Source of the DNA: CAZGTQ01 sp964528575
Lineage (GTDB): Bacteria > Planctomycetota > UBA1135 > GCA-002686595
Assembly: GCA_964528575.1 (NCBI GenBank)
Contig: CAZGTQ010000470.1
Location: 1 to 5,629 of the forward strand
DNA: 5,629 bases
Direction: 5' to 3'
In this document: piece by piece, positions 1-5,629 of the stretch
Numbering within the stretch: the stretch's first letter is position 1
Layout of the letters: every line of letters starts with the position of its first letter
Translations under genes and position numbers: made by a program
Notes under the pieces: generated by a model
Database searches by the model: none
What the model saw: only the letters and a program-made list of their open reading frames with translations
What the model was told of the DNA's origin: nothing

Positions 1-1030
1 AGCCCTCGAGAAAACGCAAGTAGCTGAGGATGCGCTGCCACCCGATGTTCGCATGCAGGGCCAGCTTGATCTCCTGGATGAGATGGGCCTGGGACGGCGC
101 TTGACCGGCGTAGCGGCAGCCGAGCCGAAATACCTCCTCGAGCAGCGCCGGGTCCCGCTTCCTGCCACGTTCGCCGAGACGCAAGTCGTGCTTGATGACG
201 CGTCGGATGACGGTCTCGTTGAGCTGATCGGCGATCTCGGGCCAGGTTGCTGCGGGCCGAGTGTGGGCGATCGGATAGCCGCCCCGCTCCGAGAAGGCGG
301 CGAAGGCGCGATCGCGAGCCTCACGGTGGCTCGCGGCGCGTCCCTCGAGGCTGCGCCAGAAGTCGAGCTCGATCAACGACTGGAGGCCATTGGAGCCGTG
401 GAGCGGCTCGATCGCCAACCCTTCCCTCAGACCCACGATCTCCCGGAGCAGAAGCGTTCCTAGCTCGAGGGTCGTGATGCGCCCCGCGAGGCTGTCGCGA
501 CCGGCTTCGATCCGCAGGGCCGAGCTACCCGTCACGACTACGCGCACGGTGGCGTGGTCCACGAGCGACTTGACCTGAGCCGCCCATGAGCCGAGGTTCT
601 GGACCTCGTCGAAGAAGAGGTAGGCAGGCTTCCCCGCGTGCGCCGTCTCGTTGAGCGTCGCCCCGAGTACGCGGTTCTCGAACCATCGTGCAATGTCGAG
701 GATCGGTTCCTTCAGCACCCGCAGGCTAGGAAGCTCGTCGAACTGAACCCGCAGGATTCGCGTGGGCGCCACTGCCTCCACCCGCATCAGGTGCACGATC
801 ACCTGCTCCAGCAGCGTCGTCTTCCCAACCTGCCGCGCCCCCCGCAGCACGACCGCGGGCGCGATCCCGCTGTCCAACTTGCGCAGCACGTCACGGAAGG
901 CCCAGCGCTTGTAGTCAGGTAGCACTCTCCCGGGCTTGCCCTCCCACCAAGGGTTCGCACTGCGCAGTCCGTCGTCGAGGCCGGGCGGCAGCCGGACCTT
1001 GTCGAACATGTCGGGGCCGCGATCGTTCAT
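1..1030 (-). CDS. ATP-binding protein, AAA_14/DUF4143 type (3'-truncated)
   Basis: This P-loop ATPase runs off the left edge; 343 codons are visible with no stop. Walker A is GARQVGKT at residues 64-71, Walker B is YLFFDE at 137-142 followed by VQN, a sensor-like strand VVVTGSSA lies at 164-171, and LAGR at 181-184 follows. From about residue 245 the ERGGYP motif (248-253) and the helical stretch after it match the start of the DUF4143 region that normally follows AAA_14; the visible end (SYLRFLEG) lies inside that region. Members are typically about 400-480 residues, so the missing part is the C-terminus. The ATG at 1030 is the first start after an in-frame TGA at 1054-1052. Met8 (codon 1009-1007) begins MFDKVRLPPG, which from memory is where relatives often begin, so it is a real alternative; neither start has a good Shine-Dalgarno. 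The cellular role of the family is poorly defined. The gene is less GC-rich than its neighbours, uses codons such as CTA, GTA and AGA, and diverges from the hydrolase gene. Confidence 0.93.
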   Translation of the reverse strand, partial: MNDRGPDMFDKVRLPPGLDDGLRSANPWWEGKPGRVLPDYKRWAFRDVLRKLDSGIAPAVVLRGARQVGKTTLLEQVIVHLMRVEAVAPTRILRVQFDELPSLRVLKEPILDIARWFENRVLGATLNETAHAGKPAYLFFDEVQNLGSWAAQVKSLVDHATVRVVVTGSSALRIEAGRDSLAGRITTLELGTLLLREIVGLREGLAIEPLHGSNGLQSLIELDFWRSLEGRAASHREARDRAFAAFSERGGYPIAHTRPAATWPEIADQLNETVIRRVIKHDLRLGERGRKRDPALLEEVFRLGCRYAGQAPSQAHLIQEIKLALHANIGWQRILSYLRFLEG

Positions 1031-1334
1031 GCGTCCAAGTTGCCGGAAAGTTCAGCCAACGGTCCGGTCGTTCGCTTGGCGTGTCACCTCCAGCCAGCCA
1101 CGCCACGCATAGCCTGGCGGATTCCAGCCGACGTGTCCATCCGCCCAGGTCGGTCGAAGAGCGCCATTGCAATCGCGTTGCCACGTGCCGATGACGAGCC
1201 CGACGGGTGCGTGTTCGGAGCGCCGACTCGAGGACGAGCTCGCTCAGCGGATCGGGAGAGCTCTCATCAGGACGTTGGTGGCGAGTCGACGTTGCACCCG
1301 CTTCCTGCCGCTCCGTTCGCACCCCACGTCCCCG

Positions 1335-1346
1335 TCTACGTAGAAT
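1335..1346 (+). promoter_or_regulatory. Possible -10 element and palindrome upstream of the SGNH gene
   Basis: TAGAAT at 1341-1346 matches the bacterial -10 consensus at five of six positions and overlaps the perfect palindrome TCTACGTAGA at 1335-1344. A transcript starting about 7 bases downstream would have a leader of about 15-20 bases before the ATG at 1369, which still includes the GAGG ribosome site. The only -35-like sequence, TTCGCA at 1316-1321, is weak and lies 19 bases away. The palindrome could be an operator, but a 10-bp palindrome in GC-rich DNA can also occur by chance. Confidence 0.3.
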
Positions 1347-1356
1347 GTTCCGCCGC

Positions 1357-1360
1357 GAGG
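1357..1360 (+). promoter_or_regulatory. Ribosome binding site deciding the SGNH start
   Basis: GAGG lies 8 bases before the ATG at 1369, the usual spacing. It supports 1369 over the in-frame ATGs at 1345 and 1207: it lies downstream of both, and the -10-like TAGAAT overlaps the ATG at 1345. Confidence 0.5.
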
Positions 1361-1368
1361 CCGGAGCG

Positions 1369-2436
1369 ATGAACGAGCCGACGACGAGGTCCAACGGACG
1401 ACGCTGGTCCAGGCGCCTCGCGCTCTCGCTCGGGGCGCTCGCCGTGGGGCTCGTCGCGGCGGAGCTCGGGTTCCGCGCGCTCGCTCCGCGCCTGGGCGTC
1501 GACCCGCGGCCGATCGAGGACCTGCGCGACTACGTCTTGCGCGGGCGCACCGGGATGTACGCGCCGTCGCCGCACACGGTGTTCCGGCTCGACTCCTCGT
1601 ACCCGTTCGTCAACGAGCACGGGTTCTGGGACGGGGAGTGGAAGCTCGAGCGAACGCCGGGCGTGTTCCGGATCGCGTGCCTGGGCGGGTCGACGACGCA
1701 GGGCCAGGAAGCGCCCTACCCGCGGCTGCTCGAGCGACAGCTCGAGCGGCTCACGGGCCGCGACTTCGAGGTGATGAACTGCGGCGTGTCGTTCTGGACG
1801 AGCGCGGAGACCGTCGTCGCCTGGTTCCTGCTCCTGCGCGACTACCAGCCCGATCTCGTGATCTACCACCACGCGGCGAACGACTTGCGCGCGCGGCTGT
1901 GGCCGGGGTTGCGCTCCGACTACAGCCATTACCGCGCGAGCTGGCACGCGCCGAGCTTCTCGTGGCCGTACCGCGCCCTCGTCCAGCGCAGCGACCTCTT
2001 CGCATGGGTGGCGGGCACTGAGGTGCCCGACGTGTCCGGATTCGTGGACGCGCCGCTCGAGGGCTACCCCGCGTCGGAGCTCCCGGCCGGCAGCGAAGCA
2101 CCCTACGTCCGCAACGTCCTCTCCATCGCGAACGACGTCGTCGGCCATGGCGGCCGGTTCCTGGTCGCGACGATCCCGCTGCGGCCGTCCGACCTGCGCG
2201 ACAAGCAGCTGCGCGTGCAGGTCGACGGCGTGCTCGAGATGAACCAGATCCTGCGCGATCTCGCCGCCGAGCACGGTTTCCTGGTGGCGGATCCCGCCGC
2301 CGTCTGCGCGCGCGAGGGCGACCTCGGCGAGGGGCTCTTCACCGACATCGTCCACATGACGCCGCAGGGCTACGGCGTCAAGGCGGGCGTCATCGCGAAC
2401 GCGATCCTCGCGAGCGGCGTGCTCGCGGACCGCTGA
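1369..2436 (+). CDS. Membrane-anchored SGNH/GDSL-family hydrolase
   Basis: The 355-residue protein is a predicted serine esterase or acylhydrolase of the SGNH superfamily. Residues 11-15 are basic (RRWSR) and are followed by a hydrophobic helix at about 16-38, so it should be anchored in the membrane with the catalytic domain outside the cytoplasm. The blocks are in order: GGSTTQG at 106-112 with nucleophile Ser108; NCG at 137-139 with oxyanion-hole Gly139; AAND at 169-172 with Asn171; and DIVH at 326-329 with catalytic Asp326 and His329. Block III has Ala where the classical form has Gly (GxND), as in many membrane-linked relatives. The ATG at 1369 is chosen for its GAGG site and because the signal anchor begins right after it. 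Substrate cannot be read from sequence; known relatives remove or transfer acyl groups on polysaccharides and lipids. The gene converges on a glycosyltransferase, which fits an envelope role but does not prove a link. Codons end almost always in G or C. Confidence 0.9.
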   Translation: MNEPTTRSNGRRWSRRLALSLGALAVGLVAAELGFRALAPRLGVDPRPIEDLRDYVLRGRTGMYAPSPHTVFRLDSSYPFVNEHGFWDGEWKLERTPGVFRIACLGGSTTQGQEAPYPRLLERQLERLTGRDFEVMNCGVSFWTSAETVVAWFLLLRDYQPDLVIYHHAANDLRARLWPGLRSDYSHYRASWHAPSFSWPYRALVQRSDLFAWVAGTEVPDVSGFVDAPLEGYPASELPAGSEAPYVRNVLSIANDVVGHGGRFLVATIPLRPSDLRDKQLRVQVDGVLEMNQILRDLAAEHGFLVADPAAVCAREGDLGEGLFTDIVHMTPQGYGVKAGVIANAILASGVLADR

Positions 2437-2467
2437 GGATCACCACAGCGGCGCCGTCTCGACGGCG
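2430..2467. terminator. Two adjacent hairpins at the convergent gene junction
   Basis: CCGCTG at 2430-2435 and CAGCGG at 2446-2451 form a perfect 6-bp inverted repeat whose 10-base loop contains the glycosyltransferase stop codon; the hydrolase stop codon overlaps its left arm. Directly after it, CGCCGTC at 2452-2458 and GACGGCG at 2461-2467 form a 7-bp inverted repeat, realistically a 6-bp stem with a CTCG loop. Neither is followed by a T tract on either strand, so these are not classical Rho-independent terminators. They could slow or end transcription from both sides, but hairpins of this size also arise by chance in GC-rich DNA. The second lies inside the last codons of the glycosyltransferase. 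Confidence 0.3.
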
Positions 2468-4128
2468 GGCAGGGGCGCGAACGTGTCCGCCGTCGCCGCC
2501 TCCAGGCACGTCGGGTTCGACAGATCGAGGAGCCAGGCGCCCGCGGTCAGCTCGTCGTGCAGGTCGTACGGGTCGTGCACCTCGTCGACGACCGTGCCGA
2601 TCGTCTCCACGTACGCCCGGATCGGCTCGAGGTCGCCGTAGCGCTGGATCGCGTGCGTGTACACGAACCAGACCCGCGGCCGGCCGCGGAACGCGTCGAT
2701 CTCGCGCAGGGTCGTGCGTAGGGTCGCGCGCAGTTCGCCGCGCAGGCTCACGCGCGGGTCGGCGTGCAGGCTCACGCGCGGGTCGCCGCCCAGCGTCACG
2801 CGCGGGTCGCCGTGCAGAGTCACGGCGTGCGCGCTGCCCTGCGTCCACGTCTCGATGCCGACCTCGGGCGCGTAGAAGTCCATCGCGTGCCGCGCGCCGT
2901 GGTAGACGTACACGTCGTCGTCCGGCAGCCGCCGCGCGACGACCTCCTCGAGCACCGGGAGGAACGGCTCGACGCGGTACGGCGGAGGCGCCTTGATCAG
3001 CACCGCCGCGGCGGGCGTCCCGGCCGAGACGAGGGCGAGCACGAGCGCGGCGGCGCGCGTCGCGCCCCGCGCGGTCTGCGCCGCGCGCTCGATGCCGACC
3101 ATCGCGCACAGCAGGATCGGCCACGCGCAGTACAGCGCGATCCGCGTGCGCAGCGGCAAGAGGTCCGCGGCCGCGCACGTGACGGCGACGAGCAACGGCG
3201 CGAGCGCGAGCGCGGCGGCCCAGCGGTCGCCGCGCACGAGCGCCGGGACGCCCCACAGCGCGGGCACGAGCGGGACGATCACGAGGACCGCCAGCGGGCC
3301 GCCGCTCGGCACGATGAAGATCAAGAGGTGCGCGACGACCTCATAGAGCTGGCGCACGAGCCACGAGGCCGCCTCGGGGCCCGCCGGCGGGAAGCCCTGC
3401 TCCCAGTAGCGCGCCATGTACGCTTCGGTCGCGGGCTCGGAGAGCTGCATCGCCGTGATCGCTCCGAAGAGCGCGGCGGCGCCCCACGGCACGAGCATCG
3501 CCGCGAGCGGCGCGAACGAGGTCCGCGGCCGCCGGCGCACGTGGTGCGCGACGAGCACCGCTCCGACGAGCGCGGCCGTCGGGACAGCCGGATTGCTGAG
3601 CACGATGCCGAGCGCGCCGAGCGCGCCGGCCGCGAGCGCCCGGCGCGTCGCCGGCGCGCGCTCGACGTGGCGCAGGCCGAGCCAGACGAGAAGCAGCGTC
3701 GCGGCGACGTCGCCGGCGTACGGCTTCGCGGTGCCGGCGAGGTAGACGAGCGACGGGCTCACCGCGAGCAGCAACAGGCCCCAGAGCAGGCCCGGCCCCG
3801 CGACGAAGCGTCGCGCGACGCGCCAGAACAGCACGACCGACGCGAGCGCGCTCAGGTAGGGGACGATGCGCAGCGGGACCTCGCTCAGGCCGAACACGCG
3901 CGTCGCAGCCTCGAGCGCGAGCAGGAACCCGAGCGGCGCGATCTGCAGGTGGTCGAGCGGCTGCGTCGCGAGCTCGAGGAAACCACGCTCGCGCACGTTC
4001 AGCGCGAGTGCGAGCTCGTCGAACCACAGGTTCGAGCGCGCGGCCATCTGGACCGTGCGCAGCACCACGGCGAGCGCGAGCAGCGCGAGCGTCCACCGCA
4101 CGGTCACCGGCGCCGAGGGGCGAGCCAT
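2440..4128 (-). CDS. GT-C glycosyltransferase, PMT_2/ArnT-like (family 39 type)
   Basis: The 562-residue polytopic membrane protein should transfer a sugar from a lipid-phosphate donor to an extracytoplasmic acceptor. The first helix (about 12-28) is followed by a loop with LWFDE at 34-38; Asp37-Glu38 is the acidic pair expected of the GT-C catalytic loop. A second conserved area, YLAGTAKPYAGDVA (129-142), corresponds to the loop that in relatives often reads like AEVKQYSSDVA. About a dozen hydrophobic helices extend to residue 378. A soluble region of about 180 residues follows, with conserved-looking patches DDDVYVYHGA (403-412) and RPRVWFVYTH (483-492); between them are five tandem octapeptides (436-475). 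The ATG at 4128 places helix 1 correctly, although no good Shine-Dalgarno precedes it. The stop is three bases from that of the convergent SGNH gene. Donor and acceptor cannot be inferred. The opposite strand is open over most of the gene, an effect of GC-rich codon use. Confidence 0.88.
   Translation of the reverse strand: MARPSAPVTVRWTLALLALAVVLRTVQMAARSNLWFDELALALNVRERGFLELATQPLDHLQIAPLGFLLALEAATRVFGLSEVPLRIVPYLSALASVVLFWRVARRFVAGPGLLWGLLLLAVSPSLVYLAGTAKPYAGDVAATLLLVWLGLRHVERAPATRRALAAGALGALGIVLSNPAVPTAALVGAVLVAHHVRRRPRTSFAPLAAMLVPWGAAALFGAITAMQLSEPATEAYMARYWEQGFPPAGPEAASWLVRQLYEVVAHLLIFIVPSGGPLAVLVIVPLVPALWGVPALVRGDRWAAALALAPLLVAVTCAAADLLPLRTRIALYCAWPILLCAMVGIERAAQTARGATRAAALVLALVSAGTPAAAVLIKAPPPYRVEPFLPVLEEVVARRLPDDDVYVYHGARHAMDFYAPEVGIETWTQGSAHAVTLHGDPRVTLGGDPRVSLHADPRVSLRGELRATLRTTLREIDAFRGRPRVWFVYTHAIQRYGDLEPIRAYVETIGTVVDEVHDPYDLHDELTAGAWLLDLSNPTCLEAATADTFAPLPAVETAPLW
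2704..2823 (-). repeat. Five in-frame 24-bp tandem repeats (octapeptides) in the glycosyltransferase
   Basis: Read on the coding strand, five consecutive 24-base units encode VTLHGDPR, VTLGGDPR, VSLHADPR, VSLRGELR and ATLRTTLR (residues 436-475). Units 1 and 2 match at 21 of 24 bases, 1 and 3 at 21 of 24, 3 and 4 at 20 of 24, and 4 and 5 at only 15 of 24, so the array decays towards the C-terminal side. On the plus strand the core CACGCGCGGGTC recurs exactly at 2749, 2773 and 2797. The unit is a multiple of three, so changes in copy number keep the frame. The repeats lie in the soluble C-terminal region, between two patches that look conserved. Confidence 0.9.
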
Positions 4129-4232
4129 GCGTGTCGATGATGGCGATCGGGCGCCCCCCGAGGAGCGCGAAAACGACGCTTCCGCCGGCGAATCTGCCCG
4201 TCTGGTCCCGCGCGCGGTACAACGGGGCGAGC
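4129..4232. promoter_or_regulatory. Divergent intergenic region between glycosyltransferase and secreted protein
   Basis: These 104 bases lie between the glycosyltransferase ATG (4128, minus) and the proposed GTG start (4233, plus). Promoters for both genes should be here, but I found no convincing -35/-10 pair; TACAAC at 4218-4223 is a weak -10 match and too close to the GTG. In-frame plus-strand starts also occur at GTG 4131, ATG 4137 and ATG 4140; if one were used, the region would shrink to a few bases and each promoter would have to lie within the other gene. Confidence 0.4.
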
Positions 4233-5629
4233 GTGCGTCGCTCGATCCTGTTCGCCCTGCTCGCGCTCGCCCCGACGCTGCGCGCGACCGCGCAGGGCGG
4301 GTGCGTGGTCTCGGAGCGGCCGATCGGCGACGAGGAAGCCGTCCCCGCGGGCCTCGTCGTGCCGGAGCTCGACGTCTGGCGGACCGCGGACGTCGAGTGG
4401 GAGCCGGCGCGCGAGCACCCGAACGGCTGCTGGGCGCTCGGCGGCCGTCTCGTGCTGCGCGACGGCGCCGGACGCGACTCGAGCGCCCGCTACGACTGGC
4501 GGCGCCGCGTATGGCTCGTCGTCGCGCGCGACCTGGGCGCGACGCCCGACTGGAGCGGCGCGCTCGAGCTCGCGACGACTCGGTACCACTACGGCTACGT
4601 CCATCACGACGGCACGTTCACGATGGGCGTGCACGCCGAGCCCGTCGCCGACGTCGTCGCGGCCGGCGGGCCGTTGCGCGTCGGGCTGCTCCTGCTCCCG
4701 CCCGGGTTCCGCGGCGACTGGGACGCGCAGCCGCGCACGCTCCTGCCGAGGAGCGTCGCCGACGTGCGGATCGAGGAGCCGGGGCCGTTCACGCTCGAGC
4801 GCTTCCACGAGGAGTGGAACGTGCGCTGCGCGGACTTCTCGGGGCTGCACGCCGAGCCGTGGTCGCTGCTCCCGCTCCCGCCGATCCGACCGGCCGAGCG
4901 GGCGCCGCTGCCGCCCGAGCGCGTCGCCGAGCTCGAGGCGCTGGTCGATCGGCTCCAAGACGTCGACGCTCCCGACGCGGGCTACAGCCCGACGATGTCC
5001 GGCACGCGCTTCCTGCCGTGGCCGTGGGTGCGCAGCGTCGGCTCCCTGCGCATCACGAACCACGGCCTCGCCGGCTCCGACGCGCTGCGCGAGCTCGAGC
5101 GAGCCGGTCCCGACGCGCTGCCCGTCCTGTTGCGCCACCTCGACGACGCGCGGCCGACGCGCGTGCCGCTCGTGACCGACGGCGGCTACGGCGTCACGGC
5201 GCAGGAGCGCGGCGTCGCGGGCAACCCGTTCCACGAGCGGGAGCGGCGCGTGCTCGGCGCGAGCGTCGTCCCCGATCTCTGGGGCGCGGACGACGGCCCC
5301 GCGCTCGCCGGCCACGTCGTCACCGTCGGCGATCTCTGCTACGTGGCGCTCGGCCAGATCGTCAACCGTTCTTCGTACCAGGCGGTGCGCTACAAGCCGT
5401 CCGGCCATTGCATGGTGTCGAGCCCGGCGCTCGACCCCGAGCTCGCGTGCATGCTGCGCGACGTCTGGAGCGGCGGCGACCCGCGCGAGGTGGTGCTGCG
5501 CTCGCTGCTCGTCGACTTCCACACGCGCGGCACGTCCGCGTCCGAGCTCCAGGTCGGCGCGGCCGCGCGCCTCGCGCTCTACTTCCCCGACGAAGCGGGC
5601 TTCCTCGTCGCGAGCCGGCTCGACGCGCT
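4233..5629 (+). CDS. Secreted protein of unknown function (3'-truncated)
   Basis: The frame is open from 4233 to the right edge, giving 465 codons without a stop. It starts with a typical signal peptide: MRR (GTG-initiated), a hydrophobic core at about 5-16, and a likely signal peptidase I site after Ala20 (ATA before Gln21). Cys24 is not in a lipobox, so it is probably exported rather than a lipoprotein. No enzyme motif was recognised. A distinctive patch is GDLCYVALGQIVNR at 366-379, followed by YQAVRYKPSG; from memory this resembles secreted planctomycete proteins of unknown function. Residues 283-305 (beginning DALRELERAGPDALPVLL) look like a HEAT-type helix pair. An earlier patch, DGTFTMGVHAEPVADV (126-141), leads into a hydrophobic strand. 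GTG 4233 is preferred because it puts the signal peptide at the N-terminus and GGGG lies 5 bases upstream. The in-frame ATGs at 4137 and 4140 would add about 31-32 residues before the signal. It diverges from the glycosyltransferase gene. Confidence 0.78.
   Translation, partial: MRRSILFALLALAPTLRATAQGGCVVSERPIGDEEAVPAGLVVPELDVWRTADVEWEPAREHPNGCWALGGRLVLRDGAGRDSSARYDWRRRVWLVVARDLGATPDWSGALELATTRYHYGYVHHDGTFTMGVHAEPVADVVAAGGPLRVGLLLLPPGFRGDWDAQPRTLLPRSVADVRIEEPGPFTLERFHEEWNVRCADFSGLHAEPWSLLPLPPIRPAERAPLPPERVAELEALVDRLQDVDAPDAGYSPTMSGTRFLPWPWVRSVGSLRITNHGLAGSDALRELERAGPDALPVLLRHLDDARPTRVPLVTDGGYGVTAQERGVAGNPFHERERRVLGASVVPDLWGADDGPALAGHVVTVGDLCYVALGQIVNRSSYQAVRYKPSGHCMVSSPALDPELACMLRDVWSGGDPREVVLRSLLVDFHTRGTSASELQVGAAARLALYFPDEAGFLVASRLDA

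Larger units (their letters stand above)
1031..1368. other. Divergent intergenic region without a convincing gene
   Basis: About 340 bases separate the diverging AAA_14 and SGNH genes. Open frames cross it on both strands, but their products are rich in Arg, Ser and Pro, show no motif, and in one case overlap the start of the AAA_14 gene in another frame. The plus-strand frame of the hydrolase is open back to 1207, but that stretch looks non-coding. The region is less GC-rich than the hydrolase and glycosyltransferase genes (39 of 60 G+C in 1081-1140, counted by hand). It holds two perfect 10-bp palindromes, GAGAGCTCTC at 1256-1265 and TCTACGTAGA at 1335-1344. Promoters for both flanking genes should lie here; only a weak candidate for the hydrolase can be pointed to. 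Confidence 0.6.

Noticed and set aside
53..463. 136-residue plus-strand open frame at the left edge
   Set aside because: It lies opposite the AAA_14 ATPase, whose minus-strand frame is open from 1030 to the edge with Walker A and Walker B motifs.
638..922. 94-residue plus-strand open frame
   Set aside because: It is antisense to the Walker A and Walker B region of the ATPase; the His- and Pro-rich composition has no domain signal.
1207..1368. N-terminal extension of the SGNH hydrolase to the ATG at 1207
   Set aside because: The added 54 residues look non-coding (many Ser, Arg and Pro), would bury the signal anchor inside the protein, and the GAGG site fits the ATG at 1369.
915..1394. 159-residue minus-strand open frame crossing the intergenic gap
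   Set aside because: It overlaps the ATPase N-terminus in another frame and the SGNH start on the other strand. The sequence is Arg- and Ser-rich with no motif or ribosome site that I can see.
1336..2355. 339-residue minus-strand open frame opposite the SGNH hydrolase
   Set aside because: The plus strand carries all SGNH catalytic blocks in order. The minus product is a charged, motif-free antisense reading.
2704..2823. The regularly spaced repeat as a CRISPR array or operator array
   Set aside because: Units are directly adjacent with a 24-base period and no unique spacers, they keep the glycosyltransferase frame, and they encode a coherent octapeptide, so they are a coding repeat.
2764..4140. 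458-residue plus-strand open frame opposite the glycosyltransferase
   Set aside because: The product is dominated by Arg, Glu, Ala and Asp with no hydrophobic core or motif, as expected when a GC-rich gene is read in antisense. The minus strand here encodes a clear membrane protein.
4218..4223. TACAAC as a -10 element for the secreted protein gene
   Set aside because: It is only nine bases before the GTG, leaving almost no leader, and there is no -35 match at a proper distance.
4104..5522. 472-residue minus-strand open frame opposite the secreted protein
   Set aside because: It is Arg-, Ala- and Val-rich with no recognisable domain, and also overlaps the start of the glycosyltransferase. 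The plus strand has a signal peptide and a conserved-looking core, so the minus frame is a shadow.

Overview
The window is very GC-rich bacterial DNA with four protein genes, two of them cut by the window edges. I recognised no RNA gene, CRISPR array, insertion sequence or origin. The host looks like a high-GC environmental bacterium. Planctomycetota is my best guess, because the 3'-end gene resembles secreted proteins of unknown function that I associate from memory with planctomycetes, and because third codon positions are almost always G or C. No 16S or other diagnostic marker is present, so this is an inference, and other high-GC phyla such as Myxococcota remain possible.

Layout: (1) Positions 1-1030, minus strand: a 5'-complete, 3'-truncated ATP-binding protein of the AAA_14/DUF4143 type, with clear Walker A and Walker B motifs. 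(2) 1031-1368: a gap of about 340 bases without a convincing gene, holding the divergent upstream regions of the first two genes. (3) 1369-2436, plus strand: a membrane-anchored SGNH/GDSL-type hydrolase. (4) 2440-4128, minus strand: a polytopic GT-C glycosyltransferase (PMT_2/ArnT-like, family 39 type) with a soluble C-terminal region that contains five tandem octapeptides. (5) 4129-4232: a short divergent intergenic region. (6) 4233 to the end, plus strand: a secreted protein of unknown function, 3'-truncated.

The SGNH hydrolase and the glycosyltransferase converge, with three bases between their stop codons and two small hairpins at the junction. The glycosyltransferase and the secreted protein diverge from a gap of about 100 bp. 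No two neighbouring genes share a strand, so there is no operon here. Genes 3, 4 and 6 are all predicted envelope or exported proteins and could serve surface glycan chemistry, but the sequence does not prove a joint pathway. The AAA_14 gene and the gap beside it are noticeably less GC-rich (about 60-65% in hand-counted 60-base lines, against 72-85% in lines from the hydrolase and glycosyltransferase), so this end may have a separate history.

I see no clearly new multi-gene system. The most distinctive signals are the octapeptide expansion in the glycosyltransferase, the uncharacterised secreted protein at the right edge, and the compositional shift at the AAA_14 gene.
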